From contig CAVUAA010000002.1 in NCBI GenBank assembly GCA_963739345.1, positions 405,082 through 469,081 on the forward strand: a stretch of DNA of 64,000 bases, read 5' to 3'. Every line of letters starts with the position of its first letter. The stretch's first letter is position 1. The position numbers were made by a program, and so were the translations under genes. Below the pieces are notes generated by a model. That model had not been told where the DNA came from and did not search any database. It saw nothing but the letters and a program-made list of their open reading frames with translations. This document shows, in pieces, positions 1 to 9,020 of this stretch. The stretch is from CAVUAA01 sp963739345. GTDB lineage: Bacteria > Chlamydiota > Chlamydiia > Chlamydiales > JAFEGQ01.

Positions 1-1297
1 CACCATATTCGTTGGTTTCGTCGACATCGGACTGTTTATGTTGGAGGAGATAGGTCGCCAGACGGATGTGGCCCTTAATCGCGGCCGTAACCAGCTCCCC
101 TTCATTGTTGAGAGCTTTGTTGCCGCCGAGAATCTCTGCCGTGAGCGGGTGTTTGTTTAGTTGGGCGATACGTAGCGCTCTCTCTTTATCCTCGGCCCCG
201 AGCTCGAGGAGAGTCAATACGGCTTCCGTATGTCCGAGAGAGGCCGCGTGAGTCAGCGCTGTCGACTGCTGTGGCTTGCCGTTAACGTTGACACCTCGAT
301 TGACTAGCAGCTCAATTGCATCCGATTGATTGTTTTTGGCTGCCTCGAGGAGACCGCGGAGGGCTAGGGGGTGATTGGCGACTTGGCCGCCGTCGCAGAC
401 CTGGGACAAGATTGCGCCGAGGACACTCACTGCACCAGCCCCTGCCATGGCTAGCCAGCGCTCCTTCAATTCGCCTTTTTTTATCTTCTTTGCAAGAAAC
501 GGTAGCACGCCGATCTGGCCTCCCGTTGCTGCTGCGTTGAAAGCGGCCAGCAGAACCTCGGGACAGAATTTGTTCTGCAGGAGATGTTTGCACGCTTCAA
601 GGTGACCGTAGTGGGCTGCCATCAGTAGAGCTGGAGTGGCGTTGAACTCTTCGGCATGGTGTTGCTGCACGGCCTTGATGATTTCGCAAAAGCTTCCCCC
701 GCCGTCGAACTTGAACTTGTCGGCACCAATCTCAAAGAGCCATTTCATTGACTCTTGGTTGCCATGGCCTGCCGCACCGACCAGTGCATTAACCAAATCG
801 TAGTCTAGCTTTTTCTTATTCCAGAGATATTGGGCGACGTGGAGATGGGGTCCGGTGCACGCGCGGATGAAGGTCCGCCCGATGCTCTCGTCGTCGGCAC
901 CCAGCTTGATTAGCTGTTTGGCCCTTTCGAGTTCTCCACGCTGCGCGCCAAAGATTTCTAAGAGGGAGGAGCCCTGGGAATCTCTCGCATTGACCCACAT
1001 CCCCTCTGTGCCAAACTCTTGCTTGCTGGCTAAGATCTTGTTCACCAGCTTCATGGTGTCGTACTCGCGGCTTGCCAGTCCGTTTAGAACGAACGCGGGG
1101 AGATAGTTGGTGACAGTGGACTTGCCTTTGACCGCCTTACACCTCGCTTGCGCGTTGTGACCCGCCTCTTGGTAGATCTCAAATGCCGCTTGAATCGCTC
1201 CCAACTTCTCTTCGGCGAAGTCGAGTCGCTCGACGAGTTCGGCCGGCCACCAACGTTTGAGGTCCCTGGAGATTGTTATGGCGCTGCTCTCTTCCAT
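1..1297 (-). CDS. Ankyrin-repeat protein, 3' end outside window
   Basis: The minus strand reads open from an ATG at 1297 to the window edge, about 432 codons with no stop, so the C-terminus is missing. The first 90 residues are helical with no motif I recognise. After that come degenerate ankyrin units; the clearest are near the cut end, for example TALTHAASLGHTEAVLTLL and a following block with TAAIKGHIRLATYLLQH. Ankyrin repeats mediate protein-protein contacts, and in amoeba-associated chlamydiae many such proteins are secreted into the host; that role is inferred here. The start lies 1 nt after the stop of the ankyrin gene upstream, so the two are probably cotranscribed. No signal peptide is visible, which is compatible with type III export. 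Confidence 0.8.
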   Translation of the reverse strand, partial: MEESSAITISRDLKRWWPAELVERLDFAEEKLGAIQAAFEIYQEAGHNAQARCKAVKGKSTVTNYLPAFVLNGLASREYDTMKLVNKILASKQEFGTEGMWVNARDSQGSSLLEIFGAQRGELERAKQLIKLGADDESIGRTFIRACTGPHLHVAQYLWNKKKLDYDLVNALVGAAGHGNQESMKWLFEIGADKFKFDGGGSFCEIIKAVQQHHAEEFNATPALLMAAHYGHLEACKHLLQNKFCPEVLLAAFNAAATGGQIGVLPFLAKKIKKGELKERWLAMAGAGAVSVLGAILSQVCDGGQVANHPLALRGLLEAAKNNQSDAIELLVNRGVNVNGKPQQSTALTHAASLGHTEAVLTLLELGAEDKERALRIAQLNKHPLTAEILGGNKALNNEGELVTAAIKGHIRLATYLLQHKQSDVDETNEYG

Positions 1298-1298
1298 C

Positions 1299-2696
1299 CT
1301 AAGAGGTTCTGACGAGCAGTTGCTGGATTTTGGCGCGGTGCGCCCAGAGTTGGTAGGTGCCCATCCCGATAACTGCGGAGAGAAGAAAATGAGGCTGTTG
1401 GCAGTCACTCCTGGCGGCAAGTAGAAAACTCCACTCTTGTGTCAGCATCGTGGTGATGACTTGGGAATCTGGCCCGCTAGAATAGTCGAAAGCTGAGCGG
1501 AGAAAACGATCTCTTGCATAGAGGTTTGCGCCTTTTTCAAGGAGGATTGTTACGGTTTCGCTGTGTTGAGCGCTTACAGCACACATGAGTGCTGTTCTGC
1601 CGGTTTTATCGGAGGCGTTTATGTCGGCGTTGTGTTGCAGCAGGACAATGACTGTCTCGGTATGCCCCTTCCATGCTGCCACCATGAGTGCGGTTGTGCC
1701 GGTTTTCTCGGAGGCGTTGACGTTAGCCCCGTGGTCGAGGAGGAGTTTTGCGATCTCGACATACCCTTTCGATACTGCATGCGCGAGTGGAGTGTAGTCG
1801 TTTTTGTCGGTGGCGTTGACGTTAGCCTTGTAATCGAGGAGGAGTTGTGCGATCTCGACATACCCTTTCGATACTGCATACACGAGTGGAGTGTAGTCGT
1901 CTTTGTTGGCGGCGTTGACGTCAGCCTTGTAATCGAGAAGGAGTTGCGCTGTCTTGACATGCCCGTCCGATACTGCATACGTGAGTGGAGTGCAGCCGTT
2001 TTTGTCGGTGGCGTTGACGTCAGTCTCGTGGTCGATGAGGAGTTGTGCTGTCTTGACATGCCCGTTCCTTGCTGCCAACATGAGTGCTGTTGTGCCGAAA
2101 CTGTTGAAGGCACTGATGTCTGCGTTGTTTTGTAGCAGGACCTTGACGGTCTCGGTGTGTCCCTCGGATGCTGCGCCTAAGAGTGCTATCCATCCGTCAC
2201 TTCTGGTGGCATTGACCCAGATGCCGTCTTTTTTGAGTTCTTCAAGTATTAGATCTGCTCGACCGTTCAGGGAGGCATCAACGAGCGCTAGGGCCCTTTC
2301 CTCATACCCAGCAAAAGTGTCCAGGGGAAAGAGTTCTAGGAGTCTTTTGTCATCCTTGATTGCTTCATTGCGCGATGCAGAGTTCCAGCCGCTGCACAGG
2401 TACTTGTGCACCGCTCTGGCTGTTTCGACTAATCTGGTTCCGTATTCAAGATTTTCGGGATTCGGATAGTCTTTCAGATCGAAGGGGAGGAGTATCAGCT
2501 TTCGTTTAGCGAGTCGCTCTCTAACAAAAGCACGAATTTGTGCATTCTCATATGTCCGCTCGCCTTCCGACTGTTTCTTGCCTGTGCAAACTATTTGCCA
2601 GATGTTGCGAAGATCACGGTTTGGAAGGAACGAGAAGATCCGCTCGTAGACTTCGCTGGGGAGATCAGAGAATTCTATGTTTAGTTTGTTTTCCAT
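1299..2696 (-). CDS. F-box-like ankyrin-repeat protein, putative effector
   Basis: 465 residues. Residues 9-37 contain LPSEVYERIFSFLPNRDL followed by an IWQIVC-type end, which fits the F-box pattern (LP-x-E-x3-IFSFL-x3-DL...VC) that recruits host SCF ubiquitin ligases through Skp1. A linker of about 115 residues follows, then seven to eight ankyrin repeats at roughly 160-405, several with the textbook TPL.YAVS.G..EIAQLLLD pattern. The C-terminal 60 residues contain a hydrophobic stretch. An F-box fused to ankyrin repeats is a known layout for effectors of amoeba-infecting bacteria, in which the ankyrins pick the host target. Translocation by the type III system encoded at 14-18 kb is inference. 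The gene is followed 1 nt later by a second ankyrin gene. Confidence 0.85.
   Translation of the reverse strand: MENKLNIEFSDLPSEVYERIFSFLPNRDLRNIWQIVCTGKKQSEGERTYENAQIRAFVRERLAKRKLILLPFDLKDYPNPENLEYGTRLVETARAVHKYLCSGWNSASRNEAIKDDKRLLELFPLDTFAGYEERALALVDASLNGRADLILEELKKDGIWVNATRSDGWIALLGAASEGHTETVKVLLQNNADISAFNSFGTTALMLAARNGHVKTAQLLIDHETDVNATDKNGCTPLTYAVSDGHVKTAQLLLDYKADVNAANKDDYTPLVYAVSKGYVEIAQLLLDYKANVNATDKNDYTPLAHAVSKGYVEIAKLLLDHGANVNASEKTGTTALMVAAWKGHTETVIVLLQHNADINASDKTGRTALMCAVSAQHSETVTILLEKGANLYARDRFLRSAFDYSSGPDSQVITTMLTQEWSFLLAARSDCQQPHFLLSAVIGMGTYQLWAHRAKIQQLLVRTS
1653..2147 (-). repeat. 99-bp tandem ankyrin-coding units
   Basis: About five consecutive 33-codon ankyrin units. Phase markers such as GATCTCGACATACCC recur at 1752 and 1851, with diverged equivalents near 1950 and 2050, an exact 99-bp period. 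Two central units are nearly identical over their whole length, which suggests recent duplication by unequal recombination. Confidence 0.75.
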
Positions 2697-2808
2697 GGGA
2701 AAAGTATATTTCAGAGTAAGGTTAATGTCAATGCCGGAGCGTGAGTGCTACTCCGTTGCTTTAGAGGGGGATATGATGTAGTTTGTAGGTCATGATGAGT
2801 GTGCCAAA

Positions 2809-5800
2809 ATGAATGTACCGGAACGGGCTAACCGAGTATTAAATATTATTTTGTTTGCGATGGTGCTCATTCTGTTGCGGGTTTGGCACGTGTCGGTTGT
2901 GCAGCATGACGAGAAGGTGGAGGAGGCGCGGCGGCCGCAGAGGCGGGTGCGGATCGAGAGGCCGGAGAGGGGGACGATTCGGGATCGATTCAATGTTCCA
3001 CTGGCGGTCAATCGGGTCCAATATAATGCGGCGGTTAGTTACGCGCAGGTGCGAGAGGTGCCGAGGCGTGAGCGGAAAGAGTATGTGGAGCGGTTGAGTG
3101 GGTTGCTGGCGGGGGAGCTGGGGATGGAGGGGGATCGGATTGAGGATTTGATTTATTCGCGGGCGGCTCTGTTTCCCAATGTCCCTTATGTGGTGAAGGC
3201 GGACGTCGGTGAGGAAACGTATTATCGGCTTCGAATGTTGGAGAAGGATTGGTTGGGTGTGTGCGCAGAGAGGGTGCCTAAGAGGGTTTATCCGCAGGGG
3301 CGAGTGGGGGCGGACATTGTGGGATACATGGGGCCGATCTCGAGGGAGGAGTATCGAAGTGTAGGGGATGAGCTGGCGGCTCTGAAGGAGTATGTGGCGG
3401 CGTGCGAGGGGGGGAGGCCAACGGCGCCGCCAAAAGGATGTGGGTCGTTTGATGAGGCGTGCAAGCGGTTGGCGGAGTTGCAGGAGCGGTCGTATTCGAT
3501 TCACGATCAGGTGGGGAAGGCGGGTGTAGAGGCGCTCTTTGATGAGAAGTTGAGAGGGTTTTGCGGGCGGCGGGTGTTTCAGCAGGATCCGTTGGGGACC
3601 TATGTACGGGAGCTGCCCGGGGGGAGGGAGCCGCTGGCGGGAGAGCGAGTGATGTTGACGCTGTCAGCGGAGATGCAGGCGCATGCGGAGAAGCTTTTGA
3701 TTGAGAATGAGCGGGTGCGCGATGGGCGGAGCCATTATTTTGATCGGGATCGGGGGGTCTATGTGCCGCTGAAGCAGCCGTGGATCAAGGGGGGAGCGAT
3801 TGTGGCGATGGATCCGAACACGGGGGAGGTGGTGGCGATGGCTTCCTATCCGCGGACCGATCCGAATAGCTTCATCGGGACGGGTGATCCGGTGCGGGAG
3901 CGGGAGCGGCAGAAGGAGATTGTCCGGTGGTTTGAGACGATCGGCTATGTGGGGCAGGTGTGGGATGGGGAGCGTTCGTTGGAGCGGGAGGTGCCGGGGG
4001 GTGAGGAGCTGTGCGATTTGGGGTGGGAGCAGTATTTGAAGTTTGTGCTGGCAGAGGAGGGGAGTGTGCCGGCGCTGCTGCCGAAGACGGTGGCGGGGGC
4101 TGTTGAGATGCAAGGGAGGGAGGAGGAGGAATATGATCGGATGTTGGCGGTTGATCTCTGTCGAGTGGCAGTTGATGGACGGAGATTTGGCGTGGAGCTG
4201 TTGGAGGTGGTGGGTGAGCAGAGTTTGGGAGAATATCGGGCAGCAAATCGTGCGGCCAATCAGATTGAGCGGGTGGTGCGGGAGCTGGCGCGGGAGCAGT
4301 TTCACGAGGTGGCGTTTGTCCCGTGGCGGGCGGAGGAGGGGAAGGGGTTTCTAAAGGGGAAGAGGCGTTCAGAGCGTGAACGGGGGACCTACGAGCGGCC
4401 CTATTTAGATTACTTGGATGCTGAGGAGAAGCGGCAGTTTGGGGAGTTTTGGGCGGAGGCGGGGGGATCGCTTAAGATGCTGTTTGTAACGGGGAGGTGT
4501 TTGCAGTGTGGGGTCGATTTGGAGCCCTATCTGCCCCTCTTTGGGCAGTGGGCGGATGAGCTGAGAGCGGGGGCGCACGGTGGTGAGCCGTGGCATCAGG
4601 CTTATCGGGAATTGGCGCGAGCACTCGGGAGGCTGTCGCCCCGTCTGGGGGTTGAGTATTTGGGGACGATGCGCCGCTTCAATGAGCTCGATCGGCCGCT
4701 ATCGGGCTCCTACAGGTATTTGCGGGGGAAGCGGGGGGAGCAGACGGAACAGGATCTTGCGGCGGCATTTTATCCGAGATATGGTTTTGGCTACGGCCGC
4801 TCCTACGCCTACCGGCAGGCGGCGCCTCAAGGGTCGGTCTTCAAGGTGTTGACGAGTTACGCGGTGCTGATGAATCGGCATGAGAAGGGGGCGAATCTCA
4901 ATCCGTTGACCATGGTCGATGATGTGCACAAGAGCCGTACAAAGAAGAGCCAGTGGAATGTGGGTTTTCGGTCGGATGGGACGCCGATTCCGCAAAACTA
5001 CAAGGGGGGTAGGCTTCTTCGCACGCATAGACGGAATGCGGGAGAGATCGATCTTAAGGGTGCGCTCGAGGTGTCGAGCAACTCCTACTTTGGGATTGTG
5101 GCGACCGATGTGCTCGACGATCCGGAGGAGCTGATTGGAGCGGCAGCGGCCCTTGGCTACGGCTCGCGGACGGGGATTGAGCTGGCGGGGGAGTATTCGG
5201 GACGGTTGCCCAACGACGTGGGATTCAACAAGACGGGCCTCTATTGCATGGCATGTGGGCAGCATGAGATGTCGGTGACGCCGCTGCAGACGGCGGTGAT
5301 GCTTTCGACATTGGCTAATGGGGGAACGGTCTTTGAGCCGCAGGTGGTGGGGCTGCTCGCCGGCGTTGAGCCGGTGCGAGAGGGGAGAGATCTTTTCGCC
5401 GGTCGCCACTATCCTTTCGAAGAGAGCCTTTCGCTCATTGGTGTCGATTTTCCTCTGTTCACGGCGGGGGTAGCGAGCAAGAAGGGGCATATGGAGCGGC
5501 TCGAGCCGCGCATTCGGCGGCACGTAAAAATGCCGCACGAGGTGCGTCAAACGATCTTTTCGGGGATGCAATTGGTGACTAGCGGTGATCGGGGGGGCGC
5601 GCGTCCTTCGAGAATGCGCGCCTACAGCGACTATCCGGGCATCACTGCTGACTACCGAGCATTACACAAACAGATGATCGGTAAAACAGGGACGGGTGAG
5701 GCGGTGGAAAACATCGATCTCGATGCTGTTCATGGCACCAATACCTACAACCACATTTGGTTTGGGGCGGTCTCTTTCGAAGAGGATGAGATTGGACCGG

Positions 5801-5937
5801 GCACCTTTGGGAGGCCAGAGCTAGTGGTGGTAGTCTACCTCCGCTATGGCGATTACGGGCCGCAGGCGGCGCCGCTAGCAGCTCAGATGGTCAAGAAGTG
5901 GCGCGAGCTAAAGCAGAGAAGTGGATCAGCGAGTTGA
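2809..5937 (+). CDS. pbp2: Class B penicillin-binding protein (PBP2-type transpeptidase)
   Basis: 1042 residues. It makes peptide cross-links in the septal or lateral peptidoglycan that chlamydiae use for division. A single N-terminal membrane segment lies at about residues 10-30 (IILFAMVLILLRVW), followed by the PBP dimerisation domain with an R-x-RGTIRDR-like segment. The transpeptidase triad is complete: S676-x-x-K679 (GSVFK), S756-S757-N758, and K959-T960-G961. A large insertion, with many Glu/Arg-rich stretches, lies between the dimerisation domain and the serine motif and makes the protein far longer than typical PBP2 (about 630 residues); the chlamydial PBP2 (CT682) is similarly long. 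The chosen ATG has no strong Shine-Dalgarno. It overlaps by ATGA the end of a 6-codon frame beginning at 2792. In Chlamydia this gene also lies just upstream of the suf genes. Confidence 0.93.
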   Translation: MNVPERANRVLNIILFAMVLILLRVWHVSVVQHDEKVEEARRPQRRVRIERPERGTIRDRFNVPLAVNRVQYNAAVSYAQVREVPRRERKEYVERLSGLLAGELGMEGDRIEDLIYSRAALFPNVPYVVKADVGEETYYRLRMLEKDWLGVCAERVPKRVYPQGRVGADIVGYMGPISREEYRSVGDELAALKEYVAACEGGRPTAPPKGCGSFDEACKRLAELQERSYSIHDQVGKAGVEALFDEKLRGFCGRRVFQQDPLGTYVRELPGGREPLAGERVMLTLSAEMQAHAEKLLIENERVRDGRSHYFDRDRGVYVPLKQPWIKGGAIVAMDPNTGEVVAMASYPRTDPNSFIGTGDPVRERERQKEIVRWFETIGYVGQVWDGERSLEREVPGGEELCDLGWEQYLKFVLAEEGSVPALLPKTVAGAVEMQGREEEEYDRMLAVDLCRVAVDGRRFGVELLEVVGEQSLGEYRAANRAANQIERVVRELAREQFHEVAFVPWRAEEGKGFLKGKRRSERERGTYERPYLDYLDAEEKRQFGEFWAEAGGSLKMLFVTGRCLQCGVDLEPYLPLFGQWADELRAGAHGGEPWHQAYRELARALGRLSPRLGVEYLGTMRRFNELDRPLSGSYRYLRGKRGEQTEQDLAAAFYPRYGFGYGRSYAYRQAAPQGSVFKVLTSYAVLMNRHEKGANLNPLTMVDDVHKSRTKKSQWNVGFRSDGTPIPQNYKGGRLLRTHRRNAGEIDLKGALEVSSNSYFGIVATDVLDDPEELIGAAAALGYGSRTGIELAGEYSGRLPNDVGFNKTGLYCMACGQHEMSVTPLQTAVMLSTLANGGTVFEPQVVGLLAGVEPVREGRDLFAGRHYPFEESLSLIGVDFPLFTAGVASKKGHMERLEPRIRRHVKMPHEVRQTIFSGMQLVTSGDRGGARPSRMRAYSDYPGITADYRALHKQMIGKTGTGEAVENIDLDAVHGTNTYNHIWFGAVSFEEDEIGPGTFGRPELVVVVYLRYGDYGPQAAPLAAQMVKKWRELKQRSGSAS

Positions 5938-6634
5938 CGAAGTGCGCGAGGATCTCTTTTCCCAGCTCGTGTGCTCGGGCTGCGGGAAGCTGTCGGTAGT
6001 GGCCTAGATCTACAAATTTCCATGTGCCGCCGGATGTCATCATCACATTGGCCGAATGGAGGTCGGCGGGAACGATGTTTCGCTCGAACATGTGGCCAAG
6101 AGCGTCGACTGCCTGTTTCATCATCTCAATCGGTTTGGCGTGCCAGGGCTTGTTGCTGTGCCAAAATTTTTGAAGGGTGGAGCCGTCGATGTACTCCATG
6201 ATTAGGTAGTGTCGAACGCCCACCTCGTCCACCTTGGTCACGTAGTTATGGATCTTGACGATGTTAGGGTGGTCGAGAGCGAGCCCCATCTTAAACTCAT
6301 TCACCGACGACTCGACCATCTCTTTGATGGCGAACTGGTTCCCTGCTTGATCAGTCCACAGGCCAACCTGCCCAAAGCACCCTTGACCTAGATCTTTGAC
6401 CCGAGTGAAGTGGTCGGTGAGCGGGCGGAGTGGATTGGCGAAGTTTTTCATGGCGGAGAGCGGTACGATGTTGCGCCCCACGAGGGCAGCTGCCATCAGA
6501 ATCGTCTGATTGGCCGTCTGGATCTGCACGATCTCTTCTGAGCTTTTTGCGAACTGAACAACGCCGCTCGCCAACTTACCTGTAACTATCATGGAAAGAA
6601 TAATAATTGTTGTGGGTGGAAAATGCAATAACAA
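5891..6634 (-). CDS. Divergent eukaryotic-type protein kinase
   Basis: 247 residues with a protein-kinase fold. It has a glycine loop LGQGCFGQV (82-90), ATP lysine K104 (FAIKEM), a hinge YLIMEYIDG, a catalytic loop with D191 and N196 (VPADLHSAN), and metal-binding D209 in a DLG triplet. The usual HRD is PAD, so the activation-loop arginine clamp is absent and activity may be unusual. The protein stops soon after DLG, lacking most of the C-lobe found in Hanks kinases (usually 260 or more residues), so it may be minimal or truncated. The N-terminal 30 residues are hydrophobic. The 3' end overlaps the 3' end of the convergent pbp2 by 47 bp. The internal Met at residue 15 is an alternative start. 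Targets are unknown. Confidence 0.75.
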   Translation of the reverse strand: MLLHFPPTTIIILSMIVTGKLASGVVQFAKSSEEIVQIQTANQTILMAAALVGRNIVPLSAMKNFANPLRPLTDHFTRVKDLGQGCFGQVGLWTDQAGNQFAIKEMVESSVNEFKMGLALDHPNIVKIHNYVTKVDEVGVRHYLIMEYIDGSTLQKFWHSNKPWHAKPIEMMKQAVDALGHMFERNIVPADLHSANVMMTSGGTWKFVDLGHYRQLPAARAHELGKEILAHFVNSLIHFSALARATS

Positions 6635-6641
6635 AGATCCG

Positions 6642-6670
6642 TTGACACTGGGGGATGGCTCGTTTATCCT
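6642..6670 (+). promoter_or_regulatory. Sigma70-type promoter of the suf operon
   Basis: A perfect -35 TTGACA (6642-6647), 17-bp spacer and -10 TATCCT (6665-6670) end 25 bp before the GTG start of sufB. A GAGGAA ribosome-binding site follows at about 6685. This is the best-formed promoter I can see in the window. Confidence 0.65.
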
Positions 6671-6695
6671 TTGCTCACAATATTGAGGAAAAATA

Positions 6696-8141
6696 GTGTC
6701 TCAACAGACAGTCGAAGAACAGTTTGGTGCCGAGGAATATAAGTATGGTTTCGTCACCGATGTGGAGACGGAGCGGCTTCCTAAGGGGCTGAACGAAGGG
6801 ACGATACGTAGCATCAGCGCTCTGAAAGAGGAGCCTGAATTCCTGCTCAACTTTAGATTGCGCGCTTTTGAGAAGTGGCTGGCGATGAAGGAGCCCCACT
6901 GGGGCCACTTTGGTTACGACCCGATCGACTATCAAAATATTACTTATTTTTCGGCCCCTAAGAAGCGACCTAAGCTCGATAGTTTGGATGAGGTAGATCC
7001 AGAGATTTTGCGGACGTTTGAGAAGTTGGGGATTCCATTGGATGAGCAGAAGAGGCTCACGAATGTGGCGGTCGATGTGGTCTTCGACTCAGTCTCGATT
7101 GGGACGACGTTTCATAAGAAGTTGGAAGAGGCTGGCGTGGTCCTCTGCTCGATCTCAGAAGCAGTGAAAAAATATCCGAAGCTGATCGAGGAGTATTTGG
7201 GGACGGTGGTGCCAATTGGGGACAATTTCTTCGCAGCTCTTAATTCGGCCGTGTTTACAGATGGGTCGTTCGTCTACATCCCTAAAGGGGTGGAGTCTCC
7301 GGTCGAGCTGTCGACCTACTTCCGGATCAACGATCAGGAGTCGGGTCAGTTCGAGCGGACGCTGATTATTGCGGAGCCGGGCTCGAAGGTGAGCTATCTG
7401 GAAGGCTGCACGGCGCCCGCCTTCGACACCAACCAGCTCCATGCAGCGGTGGTTGAATTGGTGGCCAAAGATGATGCCGAGATCAAATATTCCACAGTGC
7501 AAAACTGGTATGCCGGCGATCCGAAGACAGGGAAGGGTGGCATTTATAATTTTGTCACCAAGCGGGGCAAGTGTGCGGGTGCGCGGTCGAAGATCTGCTG
7601 GACTCAAGTTGAGGCGGGAGCGGCGATCACGTGGAAATATCCAAGCTGCATTCTTCATGGGGACGATTCGGTGGGGGAGTTCTACTCAGTTGCTCTGACC
7701 AACGGTTTCATGAGGGCCGATACGGGGACCAAGATGATCCACGTGGGAAAAAATACCCGCTCGACGATTATTTCGAAGGGAATCTCGGCTGATCAGTCTC
7801 ACAATACTTATCGGGGAAAGGTGCTGTTTCACCGGAAGGCGACGGGTGCGAGAAACTATACGCAGTGTGATTCGATGTTGGTGGGGAACAACTGTTCGGC
7901 CAATACGTTCCCGGTGATTGATGCGGCTAATAGCACCTCGAGCGTTGAGCACGAGGCGTCGACGTCGAAGATGAACGAGGAGCAACTTTTTTATCTGCAG
8001 TCGCGGGGGATCTCGCGCGAAGATGCGATCAACACGGTGGTGAACGGATTTTGCAAGGACGTGCTTAAGGAGCTGCCGCTCGAGTTTGCTGCCGAGGCGC
8101 AGCAGCTCCTCACACTCAAACTGGAGAGTTCAGTAGGATGA
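6696..8141 (+). CDS. sufB: Fe-S cluster assembly scaffold SufB
   Basis: 481 residues, the usual length for SufB. It forms the SufBC2D scaffold on which iron-sulfur clusters are built in the cytosol from sulfur delivered by SufS. Family hallmarks include the N-terminal YGF.TDVETERLPKGLNE region, the long beta-helix core with TAPAFDTNQLHAAVVEL, and the C-terminal SSVEHEASTSKMNEEQLFYL block with conserved E, H and Cys residues. The start is GTG at 6696, supported by GAGGAA 7-8 nt upstream; the preceding frame gives no ATG. It overlaps sufC by ATGA, so translation is coupled. It is the first gene of the operon behind a clear promoter. Confidence 0.97.
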   Translation: MSQQTVEEQFGAEEYKYGFVTDVETERLPKGLNEGTIRSISALKEEPEFLLNFRLRAFEKWLAMKEPHWGHFGYDPIDYQNITYFSAPKKRPKLDSLDEVDPEILRTFEKLGIPLDEQKRLTNVAVDVVFDSVSIGTTFHKKLEEAGVVLCSISEAVKKYPKLIEEYLGTVVPIGDNFFAALNSAVFTDGSFVYIPKGVESPVELSTYFRINDQESGQFERTLIIAEPGSKVSYLEGCTAPAFDTNQLHAAVVELVAKDDAEIKYSTVQNWYAGDPKTGKGGIYNFVTKRGKCAGARSKICWTQVEAGAAITWKYPSCILHGDDSVGEFYSVALTNGFMRADTGTKMIHVGKNTRSTIISKGISADQSHNTYRGKVLFHRKATGARNYTQCDSMLVGNNCSANTFPVIDAANSTSSVEHEASTSKMNEEQLFYLQSRGISREDAINTVVNGFCKDVLKELPLEFAAEAQQLLTLKLESSVG

Positions 8142-8860
8142 CGCTATTAAAGATTGAGAATTTATCGGCTGAGGTGGAAGGGAAAGAAATTCTTCGCGGT
8201 CTCAATCTCACCGTGAACAAGGGCGAGGTGCACGCCATCATGGGTCCCAACGGGGCGGGAAAGTCGACGCTGGCCAAAGTGCTTGGCGGCCATCCCGACT
8301 ATGAGGTGACCGGCGGAACTGTCCTCTTTGAAGGGGAAGATATTCTCGAGCTCGATCCAGAAGATCGGGCGACCAAGGGGCTCTTCATGAGCTTTCAGTA
8401 TCCGGTTGAGATCTCCGGCGTCACCAATCTCCAATTTCTACATGCGGCCTATTCCGCCTGTCACGGCAAGATGTCGTTAGAAGATTTCGAGCCCCTTCTC
8501 GATCAGCGGATGCAGGAGATCCAGGTGAAGCCTGAATTCAAGCACCGCAATCTCAACGAGGGGTTCTCAGGCGGCGAGAAAAAGCGGAATGAGATCTTGC
8601 AGATGGCTGTCCTCGATCCCACCTTTGCCATCCTCGACGAGACCGACTCAGGGCTCGACATTGACGCCCTGAAAGTGGTCGCTGAGGGGATCAATCAGCT
8701 GATGAATCCTGAGCGGGGCCTCATCCTTATCACCCACTACCAGCGCCTCCTCGATCACATCCGGCCTGACTACGTTCACGTGATGGTGGACGGGAAGATC
8801 ACCGAATCAGGCGGGCCTGAGCTCGCAATCAAACTTGAAGCTGAGGGTTACGCTTGCTAG
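8138..8860 (+). CDS. sufC: SUF system ATPase SufC
   Basis: 240 residues. An ABC-type soluble ATPase that binds SufB and SufD and drives scaffold rearrangement. Visible motifs are Walker A GPNGAGKST, ABC signature FSGGEKKR, Walker B FAILDETDSGLD and the H-loop ITHYQR. The ATG overlaps the sufB stop. Immediately after the stop codon lies a 161-bp inverted-repeat element that separates it from sufD. In related chlamydiae sufC and sufD are contiguous. Confidence 0.97.
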   Translation: MTLLKIENLSAEVEGKEILRGLNLTVNKGEVHAIMGPNGAGKSTLAKVLGGHPDYEVTGGTVLFEGEDILELDPEDRATKGLFMSFQYPVEISGVTNLQFLHAAYSACHGKMSLEDFEPLLDQRMQEIQVKPEFKHRNLNEGFSGGEKKRNEILQMAVLDPTFAILDETDSGLDIDALKVVAEGINQLMNPERGLILITHYQRLLDHIRPDYVHVMVDGKITESGGPELAIKLEAEGYAC

Positions 8861-9020
8861 GCCCAAGTTCTACCTCTTCCTTTGCTGATGGCGCGCGCTT
8901 TTGGCGATCCACTTTGCCTCGCTCCTCAGACGTGGCTGGTGGCCACGCCGTTCGTCGCGATGCCCGTGTCTCGCACAAAATCACACACCCTAAGACAAAG
9001 GAATAGGTAGCACATGGGCC
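8860..9020. mobile_element. TIR element (MITE-like) copy 1, between sufC and sufD
   Basis: 161 bp with terminal inverted repeats GGCCCAAGTTCTACCT (left) and AGGTAGCACATGGGCC (right), which match at 14 of 16 positions when folded. The interior carries the family core CGCTCCTCAGACGTGGCTG with a small hairpin (GTGGC-TGGTG-GCCAC). The left end abuts the sufC stop and the right end runs into sufD: its AGGTAG and ATG act as that gene's ribosome-binding site and start codon. No target duplication remains visible. Three more copies start at 19824, 24946 and 50089. Confidence 0.8.

Noticed and set aside
1563..2135. 190-residue plus-strand frame in the ankyrin gene
   Set aside because: Its apparent repeats are the complement of the 99-bp ankyrin units.
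4699..5571. 290-residue minus-strand frame over pbp2
   Set aside because: Antisense shadow of the transpeptidase domain; Arg/Pro/His-rich and without a ribosome-binding site.
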